Assembly: GCA_014529385.2 (NCBI GenBank)
Contig: CM043950.1
Location: 76,770,435-76,830,434, forward strand
Direction: 5' to 3'
DNA length: 60,000 nt
Source: Adiantum capillus-veneris
Lineage: Eukaryota > Streptophyta > Polypodiopsida > Polypodiales > Pteridaceae
The position numbers were made by a program, and so were the translations under genes. The notes below the pieces were generated by a model. The model was given only the letters and a program-made list of their open reading frames with translations, had not been told where the DNA came from and ran no database searches. Positions 46,664-58,209 of the stretch are shown here, one piece after another (position 1 is the first letter of the stretch; each line of letters opens with the position of its first letter).

Positions 46664-49600
46664 CCCTCCCTTTTGGCTAGAGGTATTCATGTCTCTAGCT
46701 CATCAGTTTGATCATTATCGTCAGAGGTGGCGGCTGATGTGTGTGTCGTCATCTGGAATGTCAATTGGTGGAGCCTGATCAAGAGCCTGATCAAATCGAA
46801 GAAAATAAGGTTTAAGTCGCCAACCATTTACCCTGGTTTTTATGAAGTTTTCCATCAGCCTCCATAAGCTGGTAGCTATTATTGACATACTTTTTCTGAT
46901 GATGAAAGGGCCTTCCCATTGGAGCAGGAGTTTCTTATCCTTGCGCGTGTCGAAGCGATTGTCGTAGCGGAGCAGCAACATTCCTTTTTTCAATTCTTTT
47001 TTTCGGAGATGCTCGTTAAAGCTAAGCCGTCTATGCTCTGCTTGTGCTGCATAATAATTTATTTCTTCTTCTCTGTCCAGCTACAGTCTTTCCAAATTGA
47101 TGATGTGATCTCTCAAATGCATGTGGGTTGTTGAAGTTGGCTTGCCATTACTCTGATACTTTGTAGTTGCACTTCAATGGGCAAGATTGCTTCCTTACCA
47201 AATACTAGATGATACGGTGTGAATCCCAAGGATGTACGAAATGAAGTTTTGTAGGCCCATAAGCTGGTAGTACATACTTATCCCAGTCTCCGGGATGATT
47301 GTTTACCTGCTTGGTAATTATTTTAGAAACCATTCCATTTACCTTTTCAACTAGGCCATTACATTGAGGGTAATATGGTGAAGAGTGCCTCCTTGTAATG
47401 CCCAGTTTCTGCATTAATTCTCCTACCAAGTCTGCTCTGAAACCTGGCCCTCTATCAGAGATGATCTCTAAAGGTGTGCCAAACCTACAGCATATATGCT
47501 AGTAGATAAATTTAGCTACCTCTACCGCTGTGATTCTAGTGGTGGCTGTAGCCTCTGCCCATTAGTCATGTAGTTGACCCCCATGATAATGTAGAATTTT
47601 CTGAGTTGGCCTAGGTAATGGCCCAATGGCATCGATACCCATTTTTCAAATGGGCCATATGAGAGAATAGGTGTCTGTGGTTCAGGCATAAGTGACCTAG
47701 TGCCGGCCTTTTGACACAACTTACACGTTTTGCACCAGTGGTGTACATCACGGTTGAGGCTAGTCCATATGAAGCCTGCCTGCAAGATTTTCCTACTTGT
47801 TATGTCTAGGGCAAAGTGACCACCACAAACCCGTCATGACAACTAGCAAATACTCCCGTGATTTCTGAGAGAGAGGGACCTTCTGAGTATTTGGTCCTTA
47901 CCCTTATAGTACAAACCGTCATTGATGAGTCGATACCTTGTGGCCTTCCGCGTCAGCCATTGCTTCTGTCCCTTTGTTAAATCTGATGGGCATTCCCCTA
48001 TTTCCAAAAAATGCATGATGTCAGGCAAGGTATCACTTCCTTGAAATAGAGGGAGCTTTAGTTTTATTGCTCCAACCACCACTTCATGTAGTCTTTCACT
48101 TGCTAGGGCATCTGCTTCTTGGTTTTGAGCCCTTGGGATATGGTGTATTTGAACTTCTTCAAACTTACCCAACAAGGTTTTTACACCACTTAAGTGAGTC
48201 CTTAAACTAGGATTCTTGCATGTCCATGCTCCATTTACTTGCCTTACCAGAAGTAGAGCATCCCAAATACATTAAGGCATTGTACACCTTGTGAGACGCA
48301 CCATTGTAGACCCTTGGTTAGTGTTGCATACTCAGCTTCATTGTTAGAATGTGAATCTAACAATTGTCCCAACGAAAATACCTTTATCCCTTTGTCATTA
48401 AAGACCACTATGCCTGCAGCTGCTTTGTCGGACGCTCGCTTGTAGGCTCCATCAAAGTAGAGAGAGTATGCTCCTTCTACCATCGGTGGTACTGGAGGTA
48501 ATCGGACTTCTCCTTCCTTAGATTGCTTCTCCTTCCTTTCAAAGACTTGGTAGGTCATGAGTCCCCCAAACTTGCCCTTGTCGTGCTTTCTACCTGTACC
48601 GTGTAGTCAAACTCTTGCAGAGGAACTAGCCATTTAGTAATTCTAGCAGACACATCCATGTGTTGTACAACATAGGGAAATACTTCATCCGTGGTTAGAA
48701 TCACAAATTGCTTAGGCAGCAAATATGACCTAAACTTTGTAGTTGCAAATCTAAGAGCTAGGACTAAGTGTTCCACATGAGTGAAACCTTTCTCTCTCTG
48801 CTGTCATCATTCGACTAGAGAAGTAGATTGGCCTCATGATGAACGATGTCGTCGTATGCTTTTGGAGTAGCACAGCCCCAAAAGAGTCATCACCAACACT
48901 TGAGGTGACATAGAATTTTTCATCCCACTTAGGTGGTGAGATAGTTGGCAAGTGGCTAAGACCTCCTTTACCTTGTTGTAGTGATGTTCGCTTTCCTCGT
49001 CCCAAGTGAAAGTTGATCTTTAAGTGAGTTGTTGCAGTGGTAGAACAAGTTGTGATAGTAGATGTATGAATCTACTTAAGTACCTCACCTTCTGTAGAAA
49101 AGAGACCAGTTGCCGTGCGGTCGTTGGTGAAGGTAGGGCTATGAGTGCGGACACCTTACTTGGGTCGGCGTTGATACCTTTTGCTGAAATTTCATGGCCT
49201 AGTAGAATGACTTTACTCTCCCCAATGTGGCATTTATCCACATTTAATTGCCCACCTAGGCTCTGCAACCTGGCCAAACCTTCAGTTACCTTTTCTAAAT
49301 GTGAAATACGGGAGCTATATATACAAAAATCATCAATGAACACTCTTATGGATGTTCCAAAGAATGGTTGAAAACATATGTGACATATCTTTGGAATGTG
49401 GCAGGTGCATTTGTGAGACCAAATGGCATAACCCTGTATGCAAAACAACCCCATGGCGTGATAAAAGTGGTTTTTAGTTGATCTTCCAAGGCTATGCGTA
49501 TTTGAAAGTATCCTGAATAACCATCACAAACGGTATAGCATTCAAAACCCGCTACTTCATTCAGAATTTCATCCAAGAAACGGAGAGGAAAGTGGTCTCT

Positions 49601-51720
49601 CTTTGTAGCTGCATTTAGTGGTTTGTAGTCAACACGACCCTCCACTACCATTCTTTTTAGGCGTCACTACTACGGGTGACACCCATTCTGAGTTTTCTAC
49701 AGGATAGATGAATCCCGCCTCGAGCAGTTTCCTTACCTCGGCCAAGAGTTCCTTTTCTTGTATGACCCCCAGTCGTCATAGCAGCTTTTTCACAACTGGT
49801 TTTACCCCTTCCTTCAGATTAATATGATGTTCCAGCACTGTAATGTCTGTGATTCTTTCATAGTTGTCAATGAACAAGTTAGGAAATCCCATCAACATTT
49901 GCAAAAAACTATCTTTCTCCTCAAGTGTTAATTCCGTAGACAACTTACCTTCAACCTAATTCCTCCTAGGCCAGGTGATTTGCTCTCCTCTTCATTGGGT
50001 TGCCCTTTTGGTGATGGATCACTAGTTGTGCTTACCCTTTATGGATCCTTCATAATGATACCCATCACATCAATGGAACTGTCACTTTCATCGGTGGATG
50101 TGGTCTCCTTCTCATAACTGGAAGATTCGCTAGTGGTTTCATCTGCCGATGTTTCCAGATTCATTTGCTTCTGCTTGCCAATCCTCATGTCGTAGTAGAT
50201 TGTCTCCCCTTTCTTACCGGTCATGCGTAGAAGGCCAGTACCCTAGTCCCGTTTTGCCTTCATGGCCATCAACCATGGCCTTCCAGAATTAGTGGATAGC
50301 CCTCCCCTTAGTAGGCATTACAAAAACATCTACCTCTACCTCAGTGTTGAAAGCTTTTATTTTCACGGCACTTACCACACCCACACACTTTACTTTTGCG
50401 TTGTTTGCCATCTTTGCCTTGCATGGAGAAGGCCTGTCAACCTCGAGCCCTTATCGAAGCATCATAGCTTCGCTCATTACACAGATTTGTTCACCTCCAT
50501 CAATGTAGGTGTTTCAAACCCTCTTTCATTTTATGTTTACGTCGACAATTGGAAGGATGTCATCCATGTTGCATCCCAAAATTTCTCTGGCTACCTTTGT
50601 TTTGGAGCGTCTTGTACTTACCATTTTGACCATTGTCGCCTTACTTTAGGTACAAGATGTAGCAGTTGTGGCCATGTAATCTTCGGTCCTTGCTCTACCA
50701 CATCCAATGTTAGATCATAGGGCTTAGAACTTTCCCCTAGCTGAAGTTGGTGATGCCCAATTTTCGTCGTGGCCTGGATGGCCTCTTGCTAGTTTCTCCT
50801 CTCATGCTTCTCTCATCATCTGATTGTGTAGCCTTCTCCCTCCTAGATCTTTTCATAGTCATGGCCTCAAGTGGTTCTAAAAAGGTTACCTTCTCCTTAC
50901 CCTTGTCCCTCTCCTTTGCTCAAGGTGGATCCACTACTACGGCTTTTCCTTTCTCTTCTAGCCTTATGATGTTTACAGGGCGATCAGATGGTGGGGTTGG
51001 TGGGAGAGGTGGGATGGATGCTTGTAGTGGTGTCTGGAGTGGATGTAGAATTTGTGTTGGTGGGGGTGGTGCTCGGGGTGGGGGTGTTCTTTCTCTAGGG
51101 GGTGACAATTGGTTCCTCCTACCTCCTCTATTATAGTTTTGTCGTGGTTTGGGACAGTAGTACATACCGTGACCGTCTTCTCCGCAATTGTAGCAATGAT
51201 ACTCCCGTGTTTTGTCGTCGTTCTCTTCCAAGGTCTTGATCTCTTTCTTGACTCCTCCCTTGTTGATATTAAGTGGACAGACAAATTCTGCAGTTGGTCA
51301 GTAATATGGGCCAACATATCTTGTTGGTCATCTCTTACCCCAAGAGCCGGTGGTGGTGGTGGGAATGGTGGTTGTCGTAGTTGTTGGTCGACGTGATGTT
51401 GCTGTTTCTGTTGACTCGGTTTCCTTGGCTTTTTCGTATCTTCTTGTCCTTAGGGCGAGCAATCTCAACAGCTAACTCGTACGTAGCCGGGAATCTACTT
51501 TCACCTTCTCCTTGAGAAGCGGCCATAAGCCATGGCGTGAAACGATCTTTTTTTAGGAAATCGGTGTGCAGCTTTCCCTTGCCAGTGACTCAACCACCGT
51601 TCCCACAAATCCACAATTTTGGATCATTGGTGGCATATTCTAAAAGACCCTCCTGTTCAAGTCTCTCAACTTGTCCAACTTTTCTGAAGTGGTACCTCCC
51701 CAAAGCGCCTTTAAATAAAT
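46664..51720 (-). pseudogene. Gypsy B gag-pol, inverted copy of A with many small indels
   Basis: On the minus strand, fragments of gag (50920-51526), spacer (50039-50224), RT (49346-49651 and 49020-49454), RNase H (48555-48776), second RNase H (48244-48558 and 47843-48175) and integrase (47522-47785, 47205-47429, 46721-46993) follow the order of copy A. It shares A's RT T-run loss and the integrase TAG. Unlike A, it has frequent one- or two-base losses or gains, often in homopolymers (for example near 47263, 47855, 48263, 48953, 49633, 50625 and 50742), so the frame is shattered. Sequence quality worsens toward 51720, where gag ends abruptly. Confidence 0.88.
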
Positions 51721-51839
51721 TTTGTAGGGTTTCCAGATAGGTGCTTGTATTCTACGGTTTGTGCTATATAGCACGTGTTGTTCCCGCTCCATTCCTCCTA
51801 TTTTCGGGCAATTTTCACATGTCAAATGCAGCATTTACT

Positions 51840-52356
51840 ATGGCTGACAACAACACAGATGTGTTCAAAATGTTGTTGTTGCTGAGGACAGGTTGGATGG
51901 GGACAACTACCCTATGTGGGATTATATGATGCAAGATGTTCTTGTGTCAAAGGGCATCTAGAACATTGTGCGGGCATTAATGTATGTCCTGGTTTTGAGG
52001 ATGTAGGCAATGTTGAGGATGTTGCAGGTCTTGCTGCTGCAAGGATTGCTGCTATTAGAGTTGTTTTGCCTGCGGTAGAACAAGATCGTTGGGATGTAAA
52101 CGATGCGCATGCTCATGCATTGATTGCATTTGTCTTTCTGCAAGTCGCAATGAGGCTAAAATTGCTTTGCTGCGTAAAGAGATGGAGTCAAAGATTATGC
52201 ATGAGGAAGATGATATGGACACTTTCCTTGCTCGTGTCAAGGATATCAATGAGAAACTTATTTTTGTAGGTGAAGTCATTTCAGACAGCTCCCTTGTGCA
52301 GACTATTCTTGATGCCTTACCAGATTCCTACCAGACATTTGCTAGTACTTGGAGAC
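51840..52356 (+). pseudogene. gag: Copia gag, 5' part
   Basis: The gag starts at ATG 51840 (MADNNTDVFK) and shifts frame near 51870, where another frame gives DGDNYPMWDYMMQDVLVSKG. It shifts again and ends with MDTFLARVKDINEKLIFVG and DALPDSYQTFASTWR, up to the insertion. DNYPMW and LPDSY are the usual Copia gag signatures. At least two frame changes and a stop after VSKGI make it inactive. The reading frame resumes exactly after the insertion at 57122. Confidence 0.85.
52352..52356 (+). repeat. Target-site duplication, left copy (GAGAC)
   Basis: GAGAC precedes the TGTAAGG start of the insertion and is repeated at 57117-57121 directly after its TTACA end. Confidence 0.9.
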
Positions 52357-52359
52357 TGT

Positions 52360-52383
52360 AAGGTTTCCAGTTTCTGAAACCTT
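52360..52383. repeat. Terminal hairpin of the insertion
   Basis: AAGGTTTC and GAAACCTT are exact inverted 8-mers with an 8-base loop, starting three bases inside the left end. Confidence 0.7.
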
Positions 52384-52850
52384 AAAGGTTGTATAAAGCT
52401 TAATCAAACTGATATGATTATTGAAAAAGCAATGTAGAATTGTCCGACAATGGCAAATATTGGTATTTTTGGAATCTTAAGCACAACAAACCCCGGGCTA
52501 GAAATTTTCAGAATTGAATTCCGATAAAAACTGGCATAGCTAGTTATGACCCCTGGAAGTTTACACTGTGAATTGAGTAAAATAGGTAAAATTGAAGGGT
52601 TGCAGTAATCATTTAAGCATAGACTTTATTAAAGTCCTCCTAGATATTTACAAGATATTTACCAATTAAGCAAAAATAGGTCAAAATATAGCATAATTGA
52701 TATTTTAAAAGCTAGCAGGTAATGGGAGGGTCATCACTGACCTGCCAGGGACTCATTTAGCAGCAGGGGTCGTTTTTTGACCTGTAGGGGCTGCTTGAAC
52801 TGCAAGCAACTGCTTTTTTAAGCCTGTGAGAGCTTAAGAGTGCTAGAAAA

Positions 52851-52860
52851 CTATAAATAG
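52851..52860 (+). promoter_or_regulatory. TATA box of the insertion
   Basis: CTATAAATAG is followed about 30 bases later by an ACACAGACTCGGAG region and a CT-rich leader (TACTCTCTCTCTC), a typical plant core promoter layout. It suggests plus-strand transcription of the element. Confidence 0.6.
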
Positions 52861-53269
52861 GACCCCTAGCTTCACATTTTACACAGACTCGGAGCCTTGC
52901 TACTCTCTCTCTCATCTAAGAGAGAACACTACGCAGAAATCATTAGAGATTAATCTCTAATTGATTAACCCTAACGGTAATTAGTCTAATCCTTCTTAAT
53001 TAGCAAGGTTAGATTAAGATAATTGTTAATAAATCAAAGATTAAGCCTATGTATACTCACAAAACCTCTCTTAATTAATTAATCTCTACTGATTATTATA
53101 GTTAAGCTTAGTAATATTAAGCTAATTAATTATCCTATCATATTAGGACTGAAATTAGCCAAATTAACCATGATTTAATGATAAATATATTAATTAAGCT
53201 TAGATTAAGATGAGGTAATTATCAGAGTTTCATTAGACAATCATTAAGCTAGGAAAATTATTCTATAAT

Positions 53270-55340
53270 TTTTTGAGTAATTTTCCTAATTAATTAGGTA
53301 GAATTACTCTATTTTTTGAGCTATTTAAATAGGGGAAATTAGTAAATTGATTTTAATTGCTATGATATATTTATCAGTGGTCAATTGGAAGTTAAATAAC
53401 CCGTGATAACTAGAAGAATCTCAGGCAATCAATCTAGCTAATTAATTAGGCATAATTACTCTGTTTTTTGAGCAATTTAAATAGGGAAAATTAGTAAATT
53501 GATTTTAATTGCTATGATATATTTATCAGTGGTTAACTGGGTGTTAAAAAACCCATGATAATTAGAAGAAGCTCAGATAATCAATCTAGCTAAATAATTA
53601 GGCATAATTACTCTATTTTTTGAACAATTTAAATAGGGGAAATTAGTAAATGAAATTAAAATGATATGATATAATTATTAGTAGTTAAGTAAATGTTGAA
53701 GAACCCGTGATAATTAGGAGAAGCTCAGAAAATTAATCTAGCTAATTTCTCTAGCAGAAATACTCTGTTTTTTGAGAAATTTAAATGGGGGAAATTAGTA
53801 AATTGATTGAAATTGCTGTGATATATTTATCAGTGGTGAATTAGGTATTGAAAAACCTGTGATAATTAGGAGAAGCTCAGATAATGAATCTAGCTAATTA
53901 ATTAGGCAGAATTACTATGTGTTTTGAGAAATTTAAATAGAGAAAATTAGTAAATTGATTTCAATTGCTGTGATATATTTATCAGTGGTTTATTAGGTGT
54001 TAAGGAATCCGTGATAATTAGGATAAGCTCAGATAATTAATGTAGCTAATTAATTAGGCATAATTACTCTGTTTTTTGAGCAATTTAAATAAAGGAAATT
54101 AGTAAATAGGTTCATTAGATGTGAGATAACCTATGATAATTAGTGAATTTCTAGAGGTTTATTAGATGTGAGATAACCTGTGGTAATTATGCTAATCTCA
54201 GATAACTAGTTTAACTAATTATCTTAGTGGAATTACGCTATTTTTAGGGATAAATAAAAGGGGGAAATTAGTAAAGCATGCTATATGATTACATGCTATT
54301 TATCAGAGCTATATTATAGGGTAAAGAGGCAATGAAAATTATTACAAGGTGAGAAAAGTATTATAGATATTTATCTCAGTCAAATTACACTATTTTTAGC
54401 TAAAAACTAAAGAAGGAAATTAGTAAATCATTCGATATGATTACATGCTATTTATCAAAGCTATATTATAGGGAAAAGAGGCCGTGATAATTATGCCAAG
54501 GTTAGAAAAGTAGTATAGATATTTATCTAAGTCAAATTACACTATTTTTAGCTAAAAACTAAAGAAGGAAACTAGTAAATCATGATTATATGCTATTTAT
54601 TAGAGCTATACTATAGGGTAAAGAGGCTGTGATAATTATTCCAAGGTTAGAAAAGTACTATAGATATTTATCTAAGTCAAATTACACTATTTTTAGCTAA
54701 AAATTAAAGAGTGAAATTTGTAAATCATGCTATATGATTACATGCTATTTATCAGAGCTATATTAGAGGGTAAAGAGGCCGTGATAATTATGCCAAGGTT
54801 AGAAAAGTAGTGTAGATATTTATCTCAGTCAAATTACACTATTTTTAGCTAAAAACTAAAGAGGGAAATTAGTAAATTATACTATATGATTACATGCTAT
54901 TTATCAGAGCTATATGATAGGGTAGAGAGGCCGTGATAATTATGACAAGGTTAGAAAAGTATTATAGATATTTATCTAAGTCAAATTACACTATTTTTAG
55001 CTAAAAACTAAAGAAGGAAATTAGTAAATCATGTTATATGATTATATTCTATTTATCAGAGCTATATTATAGGGTAAAGAGGCCGTGATAATTATGCCAA
55101 GATTAGAAAAGTAGTATAGATATTTATCTAAGTCAAACTACACTATTTTTAGCTAAAAATTAAAGAGGGAAATTAGTAAATCATGCTATATGATTACATG
55201 CTATTTATCAGAGCTATATTATAGGGTAACGACGCCGTGATAATTATGCCAAGGATAAAAAAGAAGTATAGATATTTATCTTAGTCAAATTACACTATTT
55301 TTAGCTAAAAATTGAAGATGGAAATTATATAACTAAGTTA
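53270..55340 (+). repeat. 152-bp tandem array, about 14 units in two subfamilies
   Basis: The word TTTTTTGAG recurs with its reference G at 53318, 53470, 53622, 53774, 53926 and 54078, exactly 152 bases apart. A second subfamily with CTATTTTTAGC recurs at 54238, 54390, 54542, 54687, 54839, 54991, 55143 and 55295, again 152 bases apart except one 145-base step. The subfamilies share GGAAATTAGTAAAT, TATTTATCAG and GTGATAATTA at matching places. A few extra bases lie at the switch near 54110-54180. The units are AT-rich and non-coding. Confidence 0.93.
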
Positions 55341-55866
55341 CAAAATAATAAGATAATTACCAGAGGTCAAAAATTACCTTATCTACTTGTGGTAATTATA
55401 CCATAGTTAATTGGTGAAGTTAGAAAATTATAATTGACCAAAAGTCCTATTTTTAGCGAATGATTAATTAAAATAAATAGACTTTGTGGTCAAAAGTTTT
55501 TAAGAAGATTATAGTAAGTATAAACCTATGATATCAAGTTGAGGAAATGAAATCTTTAAGAGAAATTAAATACAATAAATATTAAGCCTGAAAGAAGTAG
55601 ATTATTAGCTTAAAAGTCGATGGAAAAAATAGGAAAAAGATATAGAAAATTATAAGAAAGATATGAGAGCTTAGAAAACCCTTAGAGAAGCGGTGGAAAA
55701 AGTTATCATGCATATATAGACAAATAAGAAATTACTAGGTCAAGAATTTATCAACTAAGACTATAAATTTAACATTGGATGGGTTACGATTGAATACAAA
55801 GGATAAGTCCAGATTTTGAATTATTTACCTAATGATTAGACGTACTTTTAATAAGTATAAGAAGTT
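55341..55866. other. AT-rich non-repetitive part of the insertion
   Basis: No gene, repeat or known motif is recognised between the tandem array and the small ORF. Confidence 0.5.
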
Positions 55867-56058
55867 ATGTCACCAAAAAGAACACCAGCAAATCCTACAT
55901 CTGATGATGAGGACATAGCTCCAAAACAAACTAGAGCATCGCACGACGACGAAACCGGGCCTAGTAGTAGGCCTACGGAGGAGTCTTCAGGCGCCAGTGC
56001 AGCAGCAGATGGCCAATCAATCCCAAGTGGGTGTCCCATTGTTCAATTAAGTCTTTAA
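55867..56058 (+). CDS. Small hydrophilic ORF inside the insertion
   Basis: This 63-codon frame starts MSPKRTPANPTSDDEDIAP and is rich in Ser, Thr, Asp and Pro, with a much higher GC content than its surroundings. It follows the tandem array. No domain is recognised. It may be a decayed N-terminal coding exon or chance. If real, it would argue that the insertion is not purely LTR. Confidence 0.3.
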   Translation: MSPKRTPANPTSDDEDIAPKQTRASHDDETGPSSRPTEESSGASAAADGQSIPSGCPIVQLSL

Positions 56059-57116
56059 TTAGTTTAAGTTATTAGCATTGCATACGTAAGAAGGATAAAT
56101 TGGCTGAAAACGGAAGGTAACTTCCAATGTGCATTTGTTTATAATATAGGAAAGAATTGTTTGGGTTAAAACTGGTTGAATTAGGAAAGATATGTTTGAT
56201 CATCCTTAAGACAGCTTATCTCAAGACACCTCCGACTCCTTGATATAAATTGATGATAATGATTGGCTTTCTAGCCACGGATAAGTCGGTTACCCCGATG
56301 AACGATGAGTTTCTACTCCGTGTCATGTCTTGATGTTTCTACATAAGTTAGGATACCGTTTTTTATCCTAGGGGATCCGCCTGGTTGTATGGGCAACTGG
56401 TTTGGTGTATGGGTACCCGGAAACCTGGGTGGGGGTTTATCCACTCCGGATTTGAATAAGGAATGGGTGTCGTTTTTCACCCTTAGGTGGTCTTGAGACA
56501 AGAAGAGTACTGGTCATGGTTATTATGGATAATGTTTTGATTGAGAGTACCCTGTCTTAAGTTTAAAGATGTCTGTTTTCTAAAAGAATGCTTTCAATGC
56601 TATCTTTAATAATTGATTCAAGGAATTACTGTGACGGAAAGTTAAAAGAAACCATTATTTTAAATGTTTAAAACAATGTCATAGTAAGATAAATGAATCA
56701 TGTGTGAGTGCGGGGTGGTAAGTGGGGATTGACTAAGGTTGTCAATCATGGATGGGTGGACCTGATTAGTCAGGTAACTATCCATTCCTGCGCACTAAAA
56801 TGTTTAGAAAACTTCTTCACTTGGAGAGGAGTCCACCAACGGCTGTGCCCTCACATCTGTTAGAGGGAAAAAAGCGTTGGTTGAGGATACCTTAGCCCAA
56901 TATGTGGAAGCTATAGGGCCGAAAGACTTTTGGGATTGTTAGTATGTTATCCCATTTCCGCTGCGAGAGAGGACTAGGTCTTCTTCTAAGGCTATAGACC
57001 CAAGCCATTGTCAATGGCAAAGGTTTATTCCTTGGATTTTTCTTGTCTAGAGACTCCGATAGACCTGTCAAGGATCCCATCCCGATCTCGGTGTAGTCGG
57101 GGTTGGGGACATTACA
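56059..57116. other. 3' part of the insertion, no gene seen
   Basis: Mixed-composition sequence with GGTGGGGGTTTATCC-like and GTGTAGTCGGGGTTGGGG tracts near the end, then CATTACA. Open frames here are short and overlap on both strands, and none is convincing. Confidence 0.5.
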
Positions 57117-57121
57117 GAGAC
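57117..57121 (+). repeat. Target-site duplication, right copy (GAGAC)
   Basis: Identical to 52352-52356. The Copia gag frame continues directly from its last base. Confidence 0.9.
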
Positions 57122-58209
57122 TAATGACCCAAGGAAATCTTGAAGTTGTCACGTTTGATGTATTATGCACATTGCTGTTGCAAGAGTCACTTTCTAGAAA
57201 AAACAGAACTAGGCAGCATGTAGTTGAACAGGCTTTTGTTGCTTCTCAAAGAAAGGGTGGTAACAGCAATGCGGCCACTTCTTATGGTTCTGCTGCTACG
57301 AGTGGCAAAACTTATGTTCCTAATGCTTCTACTGAAAGAAATTTTGGTGATAAGGGAAAAAAGAATATGTGTTGCCATTATTATAAAGCTAATGATCACT
57401 TGATCAAGTCGTGTCCTAAGTTGAAGGCCAAAGAGGCTAAGAAGAAAGAAGGTGGTTCCACTGCGAATGCTGGTTCCGCTACAAATGCAGCCATTGTTGA
57501 GCCTCCTGTGAAAGGAGACTGTGATGCTGATGTCGATGCACAATGGGCTTTTAGTGCAGAGTGCACTTACAATCTTGTTGTCCATGATGCATGCTTGTCA
57601 GTTGTTGGTGCAGATTCACATGTGTGGTATTTCGACAGTGGTGCTACAAAGCACATTACCTCACATCGTGGATTGTTTATCTCTTACAAGTCTATCCCTC
57701 ATGGGAATTCAGTCACTTGTGCCAACAATGCCTCTTATCCGGTTCAGGGAGTTGGAAAGATTGTGCTTACTGCTGCAAATGGAATTTCCTTCACAGTTGT
57801 TGATGCACTTTATGTACCTGGTATCAAGAAGAATCTCTTGTCTATATCTGCACTTGCTAGACTTGGACTTGTAGTCAAATTTGTGGATGACATATGTACA
57901 GTTCATGATCTCAGTTTTGGTGATGAAATTGTTACATCTTGCCTTTTGTGCCGTGGGCTATATAAGCTCACTTTGTATGACAAGTGTGGACAAAATTTTG
58001 CAAATGTTGTTGCAAATTCAAGGGCTATTTCAAATGCAAAACTTTGGCATGCACGTTTTGGTCATCTGAATTTTGCCAATTTGCTACGTTTGCAAAAATT
58101 TGATATGGTTGCTTCTTTGCCGCCTCTTGAAGTACATGTCAAATGCAATGTTCTAAGTTTCCAAAGGATGGTTCAGTTCAGGCACATGCAGGTTGCAGCT
58201 TATGCATAA
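57118..58209 (+). pseudogene. Copia gag 3' end, protease and pre-integrase
   Basis: This continues the interrupted gag. A zinc-knuckle region reads CCHYYKANDHLIKSC, with Tyr in place of the second Cys. The protease has WYFDSGATKHITS (catalytic DSG), followed by ALYVPGIKKNLLSISALARL and the pre-integrase block LWHARFGHLNFANLLRLQ. The apparent Met start at 57103 is a TTG codon inside the insertion and is not a real start. The frame changes near 58130, just before the integrase. The protein would process Gag-Pol. Confidence 0.88.

Larger units (their letters stand above)
40739..51710 (-). repeat. Right arm of the large inverted repeat (M' plus Gypsy B)
   Basis: Reverse-complement copy of 12850-23847. 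The inner edge is exact at 40739 (GAACGTAAGG) and is joined to the leader of Gypsy C. M' (40739-45077) is nearly base-identical to M. Repeated open frames such as 41505-41717, 41993-42244 and 42923-43264 equal their mirror frames in M residue for residue. The outer edge fades within 51640-51720. Confidence 0.93.
52357..57116. mobile_element. 4,760-bp TG...CA insertion, probably a giant solo LTR
   Basis: The ends are TGTAAGG and ATTACA (TGTAA/TTACA inverted), flanked by perfect 5-bp duplications, the hallmarks of integrase-mediated LTR-element insertion. No gag or pol domain is present and the two ends are not direct repeats of one another, so it is not a complete LTR element. A TATA-type promoter lies 495 bases in, a long tandem array fills the middle, and the 3' part (56200-57116) is non-repetitive. 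This fits one very long LTR left after recombination between two. The alternative is a non-autonomous LARD-like element. It is younger than the Copia copy it interrupts. Confidence 0.82.

Noticed and set aside
45078-51720. Gypsy B as an independent third insertion
   Set aside because: It shares A's private mutations and the same flank (CAAG/CTTG), so it is the inverted duplicate of A.
53270-55340. CRISPR-like array
   Set aside because: The units are long contiguous tandem repeats without spacers, in plant retroelement context.
57103-57120. Start codon of the Copia ORF at 57103
   Set aside because: The codon is TTG within the insertion. The true gag start is at 51840.
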